Assembly (NCBI GenBank): GCA_964599695.1
Contig: CAZRGP010000032.1
Coordinates: forward strand, 1 to 25,461
Direction: 5' to 3'
Length of the DNA: 25,461 nucleotides
Source of the DNA: RUG11783 sp964599695
Lineage (GTDB): Bacteria > Bacillota > Clostridia > Oscillospirales > Ruminococcaceae
The notes below the pieces were generated by a model, which had not been told where the DNA came from, ran no database searches, and saw nothing but the letters and a program-made list of their open reading frames with translations. A program made the translations under genes and the position numbers. Below, one piece after another: positions 1 to 7,079 of this stretch (its first letter is position 1; each line of letters starts with the position of its first letter).

Positions 1-921
1 TATGAGATCCTGAAGTTCTTCATGCTTGGGGCGATCTCAAGAGTATTCAGACCCGGGATCAAGTTCGACTATATCATTTGCGTAGTCGGCGATCAGGGAG
101 CAGGAAAATCCACTTTCTTCAGGCTGCTTGCAGTCGAGGATGAATGGTTCACAGATGATCTCAAGGATCTGGAAAGCGGCAAGGTATACGAGAAGCTTCA
201 GGGACATTGGATCATAGAGCTGTCCGAGATGCTTGCTACCAACAATGCCAGAAGCAATGAAGCCATCAAGAGCTTCCTCTCACGGCAGAAAGAGATCTAC
301 CGCACGCCTTATGAGCGCTATCCGAAAGACAGACCGAGACAGTGTGTGTTCGCCGGGACCACGAACAAGATCAGTTTCCTGCCCAGTGACAGGACCGGGA
401 ACAGACGATTCCTGCCGATTGCCTGCAATGAAAGCGAGGCTGAGGTGTTCATTCTTGATAATGAGAAATATTCCAGAGAGTATATCCGCCAGATGTGGGC
501 CGAGGTCATGGAGATCTGGCGCAGAGGCAAGGTCAGCCTGAAGCTCTCGCCGGAGATCGGGGCTGAGGTGAGGCAGAGGCAGCGTATGTTCATGCAGGAA
601 GATGTTGATGCTGGACTGATACTGTCGTTCATGCAGGACTTCCCCGGAGATAAGGTCTGCTCCAAGATGCTTTTCCGGGAAGCACTTCATAATGAGTACT
701 CACAGCCGCAGAGATGGCAGACGAACGAGATCAATGACATCATGAATCAGCTTATCCGCGATGGAACGCTGGAGGGGTGGCGGTACTTCGACAGTCCGCG
801 CCGGTTCGGCTCTGACTACGGTACTCAGAAAGGCTGGGAGCGGATCGCAGATGTCAACGAAGGGGTGTCAACGGAATGTGGTTTTTCACAGATGACCACA
901 TTCGAGGACATCCCTTTTTGA
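1..921 (+). CDS. VapE-like P-loop primase/helicase family protein, 5' partial
   Basis: The reading frame is open from base 1, so the gene starts upstream of the window; the ATG at 22 is internal (residues YEILKFF precede it in frame). About 20 residues later comes a Walker A motif, GDQGAGKS, followed by acidic and arginine-rich segments and the stretch FAGTTNKISFLPSDRTGNRRF. That stretch is characteristic of the virulence-associated protein E family, P-loop ATPases found as replication proteins of prophages, satellites and integrated elements. The visible part covers the ATPase core and a C-terminal region; any N-terminal primase domain would lie outside the window. The product probably acts in replication or unwinding of a mobile element. 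The last codons already contain two copies of the CGTTGAC heptamer that continues downstream, which suggests a replication initiator beside its own binding array. Family assignment is fairly sure; the role is inferred. Confidence 0.8.
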   Translation, partial: YEILKFFMLGAISRVFRPGIKFDYIICVVGDQGAGKSTFFRLLAVEDEWFTDDLKDLESGKVYEKLQGHWIIELSEMLATNNARSNEAIKSFLSRQKEIYRTPYERYPKDRPRQCVFAGTTNKISFLPSDRTGNRRFLPIACNESEAEVFILDNEKYSREYIRQMWAEVMEIWRRGKVSLKLSPEIGAEVRQRQRMFMQEDVDAGLILSFMQDFPGDKVCSKMLFREALHNEYSQPQRWQTNEINDIMNQLIRDGTLEGWRYFDSPRRFGSDYGTQKGWERIADVNEGVSTECGFSQMTTFEDIPF

Positions 922-1126
922 TTTCTGCAGCTCCGTTGACATGGTTCGTTGACGCTTCGTTGACATATAAACACTGCCCGGAAAGGACTGAACACCTTGT
1001 TTTTCGGCGGGTAGTAATACGTATGTCAACGAAAAACGTCAACGAGGGGTAAAAAAGTGTTTCGGAAGAAAAAGGCTATTCGAAAAAGGAAAAAGTGTTT
1101 AGCAGTCCGTTGACGTTTACGTTGAC
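853..1126. repeat. Nine-copy CGTTGAC heptamer array (iteron-like)
   Basis: The hexamer core GTTGAC, always preceded by C (heptamer CGTTGAC), occurs on the + strand at 935, 948, 959, 1109 and 1121. It occurs as the complement GTCAACG at 853, 867, 1025 and 1038. The copies are grouped in pairs or a triplet with start-to-start distances of 11 to 14 bases, about one helical turn, and the groups alternate in orientation (-,+,-,+). The first two lie inside the end of the VapE-like gene. A near-copy (CCGTTGAT) follows at about 1188. This looks like an iteron or cooperative protein-binding array, plausibly an origin for the upstream replication protein. The repeats are directly visible; the function is inference. 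Confidence 0.6.
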
Positions 1127-1621
1127 AGAATGCTTTTGACTGAAGAGGACTTCAGACTATTGGTAGTGACGGAGACGTGCCACGCCTCCGTTGATCGTTT
1201 AAGAAAAGATGTGATGATCGGTAGAAAACCGAAGGAACATGATGAAAGATGAGTGATAAAACCATAGATACTAATGAAGAAGTATGGAACTGGGAAACTT
1301 TTTTTGAATTTAGATAAGGACTGGGGATGAGATGCTAGGATTACAAGAAAGGATATGGCTTCATGGATGCTTGTTCACTAATGGTAAAGATAGTGTTGAC
1401 ATTCCGTAACGCCTCAAATGAGAGACATTCATGTGCATCTATTCTAATCATACCTTAGGTGGATTTTTTTCTTTGTAAGGTAGAAATGTGCAAAAAAGTC
1501 ATGGTAAACTATTATAGTTATAGGTCGATTATATTCAGCTTGTGCATGAAAAACGAGATGAAAAGTAAACCGAGAAGCAATGATTATCTTTTAAGGATAA
1601 AAGTACAGGAGAGCGCGAGGT
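1127..1621. other. Non-coding stretch upstream of the first histidine kinase
   Basis: No convincing gene is seen here. The stretch contains an imperfect 23-base palindrome at 1169-1191 (arms ACGGAG/CTCCGT, inner CGTG/CACG, one mismatched pair), and an inverted repeat ACCTTA/TAAGGT around 1453-1481 enclosing a T-rich loop. The latter could be a weak terminator or leader hairpin. A TTGACA at 1396-1401 has no matching -10 box at 16-18 bases. I could not place a firm promoter for the kinase. A ribosome-binding site (CAGGAGAG) lies just before its ATG. Confidence 0.4.
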
Positions 1622-4069
1622 ATGATAAAAGATAAATTGGAATTGAACGAGCAGACACTCCCCATTATTGAAGAGATCGGCGGCAACATGCCCGGTGGAT
1701 TCTTTATTTATCAGGCAGAGGCACCTGAAAAACTGATCTACGCAAACAGAGCCGTAGTCAATATATACGGCTGTACAGACCTTGAAGATTTCAAGTCATA
1801 TACTGGATTTGTGTTCAAAGGCCTGGTTCATCCTGACGATTATCAGAAGGTCTCCGATTCCATCGTCCAGCAGATCTCTTCCAGTAAGAACCAGATGGAT
1901 TATGCGGAATACCGTATCATTCGTAAGGACGGAGCTGTTCGCTGGGTGGACGACTATGGGCATTATACGGAAACAAAAGCATATGGCGGAGTATATGTCG
2001 TCTTTATCTCAGATATCACGGAAAAGTATCTTTCACAGGAAAAACATCAGAAAGACCTGGACAGTATGATCACAGCCATGGCGTCTGATTACCGCAGCGT
2101 ATATCATGTGGATATTGACACCGATGAGGCTGTCTGCTACCGTGCAGATCCGGATGATCCTGCTCAGATCCCTGAAGGTGTTCATTTTCCATATCATGCA
2201 TGGATCAGTGAATACTGTGATCTCCATGTAGATGAGGAATATAAAGAAGGGTTCCGAAAGTTTTCTGATCCGGAAAGTATACGTGACGCACTGGCCACAA
2301 GAGACATCATCGCCTATCGTTATCTGGTGAGAAGAGACGGCGAGGAATATTATGAAATGCTGCGCATGGCGGGCGTACGCCATCCAAAGGACCGTGATGA
2401 TAATATGGTCCATGCCATCGGTCTGGGCTTTACGGATATTGATGCTGAAATGAGAGACGCTTTGGCAACGAACCGCGCTTTAAGTGAAGCGCTCGCTGTA
2501 GCAGAAGAAGCAAGCAAAGCCAAGACAGCCTTCTTATCCAACATGAGCCATGAGATCCGTACGCCGATGAACGCGATCATCGGGCTGAACAGTCTGGCGA
2601 TGCGTAACGAGTCGCTTCCTGACGAAACCAGGGAGTACCTAAAAAAGGTCGGTGAAAGCGCGCATCATCTATTGGGTCTTATTAATGATATTCTGGATAT
2701 GAGCCGGATAGAGTCCGGTCGGCTGGTGATCCGCAGGGAAGAATTCTCCTTCCGCAATATGCTGGAGCAGATCAACACCATGGTCATGTCCCAATGTGAA
2801 GAAAAGGGACTGCATTATGAATGCAAGATGGTTGGCGGTGTCAGCGATTACTACATCGGTGACGACATGAAACTCAAGCAAGTGCTGATCAACATTCTGT
2901 CGAACGCTATCAAGTTCACAAACGCACCGGGGAGTGTCACACTGACTGTGGAGCGAACCGCTGATTTCGGAGATCATTCGACCATCAAATTCAGTATCAG
3001 GGACACAGGAATCGGCATGGATCAGGAATTCATCCCAAAGATCTTCGATACTTTCACACAGGAAGATAGCAGCAGAAGCAGCAAGTACGGCAGCACAGGC
3101 CTTGGTATGGCCATTACAAAAAGTATCGTTGAACTAATGAATGGCATGATTTCTGTTGAATCGGAAAAAGGTGTCGGGACAGAGTTCACAGTTGTCATTT
3201 CGCTGAACAACTGTGATCATCAGGGACCATCCACTTACCTTATCGCTCCAAAGGATATGCGTATTCTCGTAGTTGACGATGAAGAGATCGCCGCAGAGCA
3301 TGCCCGGATCGTATTGGACGAAGTGGGGATCAAAGCAGATACATGTCTCGATGGGCAGACGGCACTTCATATGCTGGAGCTGCAGCATGCCAAGCATGAA
3401 CCTTATAACCTTGTGCTGCTGGATTGGAAAATGCCTGAGATGGACGGTATTGAAGTAGCAAAAGAAATACGGCAGCGCTATGATAAGGAAACGACAGTTA
3501 TCATCCTGACTTCATTCAACTGGGATGAGATCATGGATGAAGCCATGCATGTCGGCGTAGACGGTTTCCTGGCAAAGCCTTTATTTGCATCCAACGTGAT
3601 CGACGAATTCGAGCGGATCGCAAGAAAGAACAACATGAGCCTCTATAGGGAGAAGAAGCGGGCTGAGCTAAAGGGCAAAAGAATTTTGCTTGCGGAGGAT
3701 GTATTTATCAACGCAGAAATAATGAAGCAGGTCATTCTCACACGGGAGGCAGAGATCGATCATGCTGAGAACGGAAAGATCGTTCTTGAGATGTTTGAAA
3801 AGAGTCCGATCGGTCACTATGATGCGATACTCATGGATGTGCGCATGCCTGAGATGGATGGCCTGGAGGCTGCAGCTGCTATTCGGGCACTAGACAGACC
3901 GGATGCCAAAATAATACCAATCATTGCTTTGACGGCCAATGCCTTTGATGAGGATGTTCAGCGTTCACTACAGGTAGGCATGAATGCGCATCTGTCTAAA
4001 CCTGTGGAGCCAGAACACCTGTATCAAACTCTGGAAGAGTTGATCTGGGAATATGATATGAAAGAATAA
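1622..4069 (+). CDS. Hybrid sensor histidine kinase, PAS sensor and two receiver domains
   Basis: This is a soluble-looking 815-residue hybrid kinase with no membrane segment. Residues about 15-135 form a PAS domain (FIYQAEAPEKLIYANRA..., ending VVFISDITEKY). Residues about 140-275 look like a second, divergent PAS-like sensor. The HisKA domain has the H-box SHEIRTPMNAIIG with the predicted phospho-accepting His310. The HATPase domain shows the N box (NILSNAIKF), DTGIGM and GLGMAI. Two receiver domains follow, with predicted phospho-Asp601 (LLDWKMPEMDG) and Asp739 (LMDVRMPEMDG). Each ends in a conserved Lys-Pro (FLAKP, LSKPV). It would autophosphorylate on an unknown intracellular or redox/ligand signal and relay phosphate internally; no DNA-binding output partner lies nearby. 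The start is set by an upstream CAGGAGAG site. It is a paralogue of the next gene. Confidence 0.9.
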   Translation: MIKDKLELNEQTLPIIEEIGGNMPGGFFIYQAEAPEKLIYANRAVVNIYGCTDLEDFKSYTGFVFKGLVHPDDYQKVSDSIVQQISSSKNQMDYAEYRIIRKDGAVRWVDDYGHYTETKAYGGVYVVFISDITEKYLSQEKHQKDLDSMITAMASDYRSVYHVDIDTDEAVCYRADPDDPAQIPEGVHFPYHAWISEYCDLHVDEEYKEGFRKFSDPESIRDALATRDIIAYRYLVRRDGEEYYEMLRMAGVRHPKDRDDNMVHAIGLGFTDIDAEMRDALATNRALSEALAVAEEASKAKTAFLSNMSHEIRTPMNAIIGLNSLAMRNESLPDETREYLKKVGESAHHLLGLINDILDMSRIESGRLVIRREEFSFRNMLEQINTMVMSQCEEKGLHYECKMVGGVSDYYIGDDMKLKQVLINILSNAIKFTNAPGSVTLTVERTADFGDHSTIKFSIRDTGIGMDQEFIPKIFDTFTQEDSSRSSKYGSTGLGMAITKSIVELMNGMISVESEKGVGTEFTVVISLNNCDHQGPSTYLIAPKDMRILVVDDEEIAAEHARIVLDEVGIKADTCLDGQTALHMLELQHAKHEPYNLVLLDWKMPEMDGIEVAKEIRQRYDKETTVIILTSFNWDEIMDEAMHVGVDGFLAKPLFASNVIDEFERIARKNNMSLYREKKRAELKGKRILLAEDVFINAEIMKQVILTREAEIDHAENGKIVLEMFEKSPIGHYDAILMDVRMPEMDGLEAAAAIRALDRPDAKIIPIIALTANAFDEDVQRSLQVGMNAHLSKPVEPEHLYQTLEELIWEYDMKE

Positions 4070-4142
4070 AACCAGACTTTAGTTTAGATATATTTATGTT
4101 GTCGCAATACATAGTGATATGGGAGTCAGACTGCGACAGCCG

Positions 4143-4164
4143 GACTGCAATGATTCATGCAGTC
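4143..4164. repeat. Inverted repeat between the two kinase genes
   Basis: A perfect 7-base stem GACTGCA/TGCAGTC (4143-4149 and 4158-4164) with an 8-base loop lies in the 125-base gap between the two kinases. No U-rich tract follows, so it is a weak terminator at best; it could be an attenuator or an RNA processing hairpin. Confidence 0.35.
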
Positions 4165-4194
4165 TATTGAAAAAGAAGCCGGGAGTATGATGCT

Positions 4195-6531
4195 ATGACA
4201 TATTCAATCATCGGGATATTGGCCGCAATTATCCTGATAATCATTAATAGGGATATTCTGTGGATGCCTAAAGGCTCGACCGCTTCAAGAACCCAGCGCT
4301 TGTATCGGGGCTTTCTTATTGGTGTTTTGGGTTACTATATTACGGATGGCATTTGGGGTATTTTGGATGCCTGGCATCTTACTTCTCTTCAGTTTGCAGA
4401 TACAACACTGTATTTTATAGCAATGGCAGCGGCGGTATTGCTCTGGACTCAGTATGTGATCGCATATCTTGAAAGTGATAATGTATTCAACACTCTGCTG
4501 AAGTATGCCGGATGGGCGTTTTTCGTGTTTGAGATAATTGTCGTTATTATCAACATTTTTAGCCCTGTTATGTTCTGGTTCGATGAAAGCGGTGCTTATC
4601 ATGCAGCAAGTCTGCGTTACGTTACATTTGGTGTTCAGATCCTATTTTTCCTTATGACATCAATTTATACACTTCGCCTTACAGCAAGGACAGAGGGAAA
4701 AGCCAGACTTAGAAATATGACCATAGGCATGTTCGGGATCGCGATGATAGCGCTGATCGTTTTCCAGATTTACTACCCACTGTGGCCGTTCTATGCTATG
4801 GGGTATATGGTTGGGACCTGCCTGCTGCACAGTTTTGTTGTTGAAGATGAAAAGGAAGAATACCGCAGAGAACTGGAAGAATCCCTGCAGCGTGAAAAGG
4901 CGCAGAAGCAGGAACTGTCTGAAAGTCGGGAAGCTCTGCAAAATGCGCTGGAGGCAGCGGAAAATGCTAATAAAGCAAAGACGGCTTTTCTGTCTAATAT
5001 GAGCCATGAGATCCGTACGCCGATGAACGCGATCATTGGGCTGAACAGTCTGGCGATGCGTAACGAGTCGCTTCCTGACGAAACCCGGGAATACCTGAAA
5101 AAGATCGGTGAAAGCGCGCATCATCTACTGGGTCTTATCAATGATATTCTGGATATGAGCCGGATTGAATCGGGCCGATTGACGCTCAAAAACGAGGAAT
5201 TCTCATTCTCAGAATTGTTGAAAGCTGTCAATACTATGTTCAGCAGCCAGTGTAACGACAAGGGTCTGGATTACCAATGCCACATTCAGGGTGAAGTGGA
5301 TGACTATTACATCGGCGACAATATGAAACTGCGTCAGGTGCTGATCAACATCCTTAGTAACGCAGTGAAGTTTACACCAGAAGGAGGAAAGGTTAGCCTC
5401 ATCGTCAAGCGCATGGCACAACTAAACGGTTTAACCACCCTCTGTTTCCGGATCGCAGATACCGGAATCGGTATGAGTAAAGAATACCTGCCTCATATAT
5501 TCGACACCTTCAGTCAGGAGGATTCATCCACCACCAGTAAATATGGTTCCTCCGGGCTGGGAATGGCTATCACGAAAAACTTTGTGGAAATGATGAATGG
5601 CGGGATTGAAGTAGAAAGCGAAAAAGGTAAGGGTACTGTCTTTACAGTTACGGTAACTCTGATGGATTCTGAGGGGAAGGATATAGATGGAGAAGTGGAT
5701 GAAATCCGTCCTGACGAAATGACCGTTCTGATCGTCGATGACGATCCCATTGCCTGTGAACATGCAAAGTTGGTGTTGGAAAAGACTGGCATCTCTGCGG
5801 AAATTGCCGGTTCCGGTCCCGAGGCGATTGAGATGGTCCGACTCCGCCATGCCAGAATGGAGCCCTACAATCTAATCCTGGTCGACTGGAAGATGCCGGA
5901 GATGGATGGCGTGGAGACGACCCGACGCATTCGTGAAATTGTCGGCAACAAATCCGCCATCATCATCCTGACAGCCTATCGCTGGGACGATGTACTTGAG
6001 GAAGCAATACAGGCAGGCGTGGACAGCTTTATTGCCAAGCCGCTTTTCGCAACAGCGGTAATGGAGGAATTTGAATCCGCCATGAAGCGTAAAGGCATAC
6101 AAGCAACGAAAGAAGCGAATAAAGCCGATCTGACAGGACGGCGGATACTGCTTGCGGAAGATGTACAGGTCAACGCGGAGATCATCATGATGGTGCTGCA
6201 GATGCGGCAGATGGAGGCAGATCTTGCGGTGAACGGCAAAATTGCTGTTGAAAAGTTCTCAGAGCATGAGCAGGGCTACTACGACGCTATCCTAATGGAT
6301 ATGCGGATGCCTGAGATGGATGGGCTGGAAGCGACACGGGTGATCCGTGCTATGGACAGATCTGACGCAAAGAGTATCCCTATTATTGCGCTGACCGCCA
6401 ATGCTTTTGACGAAGACGTTCAGCGCAGTATGCAGGCAGGGTTGAATGCGCACCTGTCAAAACCGGTTCAACCGGATACCCTATATGAAACACTGGAAGA
6501 GTTGATCTGGGAATATGATATGAAAGAATAA
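4195..6531 (+). CDS. Membrane-bound hybrid sensor histidine kinase with two receiver domains
   Basis: This 778-residue protein begins with about 215 residues containing roughly six or seven hydrophobic segments (for example IIGILAAIILIIINRD, TLYFIAMAAAVLLWTQYVIAYL, WAFFVFEIIVVIINIF), an integral-membrane sensor. A charged coiled-coil (about 216-262) leads into HisKA with predicted His271 (SHEIRTPMN). The HATPase domain has NILSNAVKF, DTGIGM and GLGMAI. Two receivers carry predicted phospho-Asp564 (LVDWKMPEMDG) and Asp702 (LMDMRMPEMDG). From HisKA to the C-terminus it parallels the upstream kinase, ending in the same LEELIWEYDMKE, while the sensor halves are unrelated. GGGAG lies before the ATG. 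A strong terminator follows. The signal it reads and its downstream target are unknown. Confidence 0.9.
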   Translation: MTYSIIGILAAIILIIINRDILWMPKGSTASRTQRLYRGFLIGVLGYYITDGIWGILDAWHLTSLQFADTTLYFIAMAAAVLLWTQYVIAYLESDNVFNTLLKYAGWAFFVFEIIVVIINIFSPVMFWFDESGAYHAASLRYVTFGVQILFFLMTSIYTLRLTARTEGKARLRNMTIGMFGIAMIALIVFQIYYPLWPFYAMGYMVGTCLLHSFVVEDEKEEYRRELEESLQREKAQKQELSESREALQNALEAAENANKAKTAFLSNMSHEIRTPMNAIIGLNSLAMRNESLPDETREYLKKIGESAHHLLGLINDILDMSRIESGRLTLKNEEFSFSELLKAVNTMFSSQCNDKGLDYQCHIQGEVDDYYIGDNMKLRQVLINILSNAVKFTPEGGKVSLIVKRMAQLNGLTTLCFRIADTGIGMSKEYLPHIFDTFSQEDSSTTSKYGSSGLGMAITKNFVEMMNGGIEVESEKGKGTVFTVTVTLMDSEGKDIDGEVDEIRPDEMTVLIVDDDPIACEHAKLVLEKTGISAEIAGSGPEAIEMVRLRHARMEPYNLILVDWKMPEMDGVETTRRIREIVGNKSAIIILTAYRWDDVLEEAIQAGVDSFIAKPLFATAVMEEFESAMKRKGIQATKEANKADLTGRRILLAEDVQVNAEIIMMVLQMRQMEADLAVNGKIAVEKFSEHEQGYYDAILMDMRMPEMDGLEATRVIRAMDRSDAKSIPIIALTANAFDEDVQRSMQAGLNAHLSKPVQPDTLYETLEELIWEYDMKE

Positions 6532-6579
6532 AATCAGCCTTTAGTCTATAGATTATTTCTATTAACTGTACAGTGTGTG

Positions 6580-6613
6580 GGCAGCTGCAATTAAGCGGCT
6601 GCCTCTTTTGTTG
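6580..6613 (+). terminator. Rho-independent terminator after the kinase pair
   Basis: A 9-base stem GGCAGCTGC/GCGGCTGCC (one U-G wobble) has the 6-base loop AATTAA and is followed by TCTTTTGTTG. It lies 48 bases after the stop of the second kinase and closes that unit before the YdbC gene. Confidence 0.8.
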
Positions 6614-6639
6614 CGCGAAATAAGAAGGAGGATTTAATC

Positions 6640-6876
6640 ATGTCAGAAAAAAACATTACTTTTCGAATGGAGAAGCCTATAGCAGTGCTCTCCAGAAATG
6701 AAAGAGGTTATACCAAGGAAATCAATCTCGTCAGCTGGAACGGGGCTGATCCGAAGTATGACATCAGAAGCTGGCATCCTGACAGACAAAAGTGCGGTAA
6801 GGGGATCACCCTTACCAGAGATGAGGCTGTTGCGCTTATGGATGCGTTGAAGGAGGTGTTTGGATATGACGAATAG
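6640..6876 (+). CDS. YdbC/PC4-family single-stranded DNA-binding protein
   Basis: The 78-residue product matches the YdbC family (bacterial relatives of the PC4 transcription coactivator) in length and signature. It has a short N-terminal beta region, then LSRNERGYTKEINLVSWNGADPKYDIRSWHPD, then GKGITLTRDEAVALMDAL. Members of this family bind single-stranded DNA as dimers, and copies are common in conjugative elements of Clostridia. The ATG has an excellent site (AAGAAGGAGGA) upstream. It overlaps the next small gene by 11 bases, so the two are translated together. A role in handling transferred or replicating ssDNA is inferred. Confidence 0.85.
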   Translation: MSEKNITFRMEKPIAVLSRNERGYTKEINLVSWNGADPKYDIRSWHPDRQKCGKGITLTRDEAVALMDALKEVFGYDE

Positions 6877-7036
6877 GATCGAAGAAAAAAGAAATGGATT
6901 TGAAGAGAAGATCGGTAAAACGGTCTTTTCTCTTGAAGCGAAATCCTCGGATGAAGCAAAAGGGAAGCCTGAAGAAATGCTGAAAAAGTTGATAATAAAT
7001 GAGCTTTTGAGCGAAGATCAGGCGCTTTTTGCCTAG
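6866..7036 (+). CDS. TnpW-like transposon-encoded small protein
   Basis: A 56-residue frame starts at an ATG 11 bases inside the end of the YdbC gene, preceded by GAAGGAGGTG. The sequence begins MTNRIEEKRNGFEEKIGKTV, continues with a lysine- and glutamate-rich middle, and ends KKLIINELLSEDQALFA. The pattern of an IGKT-V-(Y/F) element followed by a Lys/Leu helix matches the TnpW family of about 55-65 residues found in Tn4451-like and other clostridial elements. The biochemical role of the family is not established. Recognition rests on length, motif and context. Confidence 0.7.
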   Translation: MTNRIEEKRNGFEEKIGKTVFSLEAKSSDEAKGKPEEMLKKLIINELLSEDQALFA

Positions 7037-7039
7037 AAA

Positions 7040-7079
7040 ATGCGGCTGCAGCCATGGTTTCTGATGGTTGCAGCCGTAT
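7040..7079. terminator. GC-rich hairpin between tnpW and the coupling-protein frame
   Basis: An 11-base stem CGGCTGCAGCC (7043-7053) pairs with GGTTGCAGCCG (7066-7076) with one wobble, and can be extended by three weak pairs. It starts three bases after the TnpW stop. There is no U tract on the + strand; on the - strand the stem is followed by TTTT, so it could terminate in that direction. The nominal ATG of the following frame (7040) sits inside this hairpin. Confidence 0.45.

Noticed and set aside
1396..1401. TTGACA as a promoter for the first kinase
   Set aside because: No fitting -10 element, and it is over 200 bases from the start codon.
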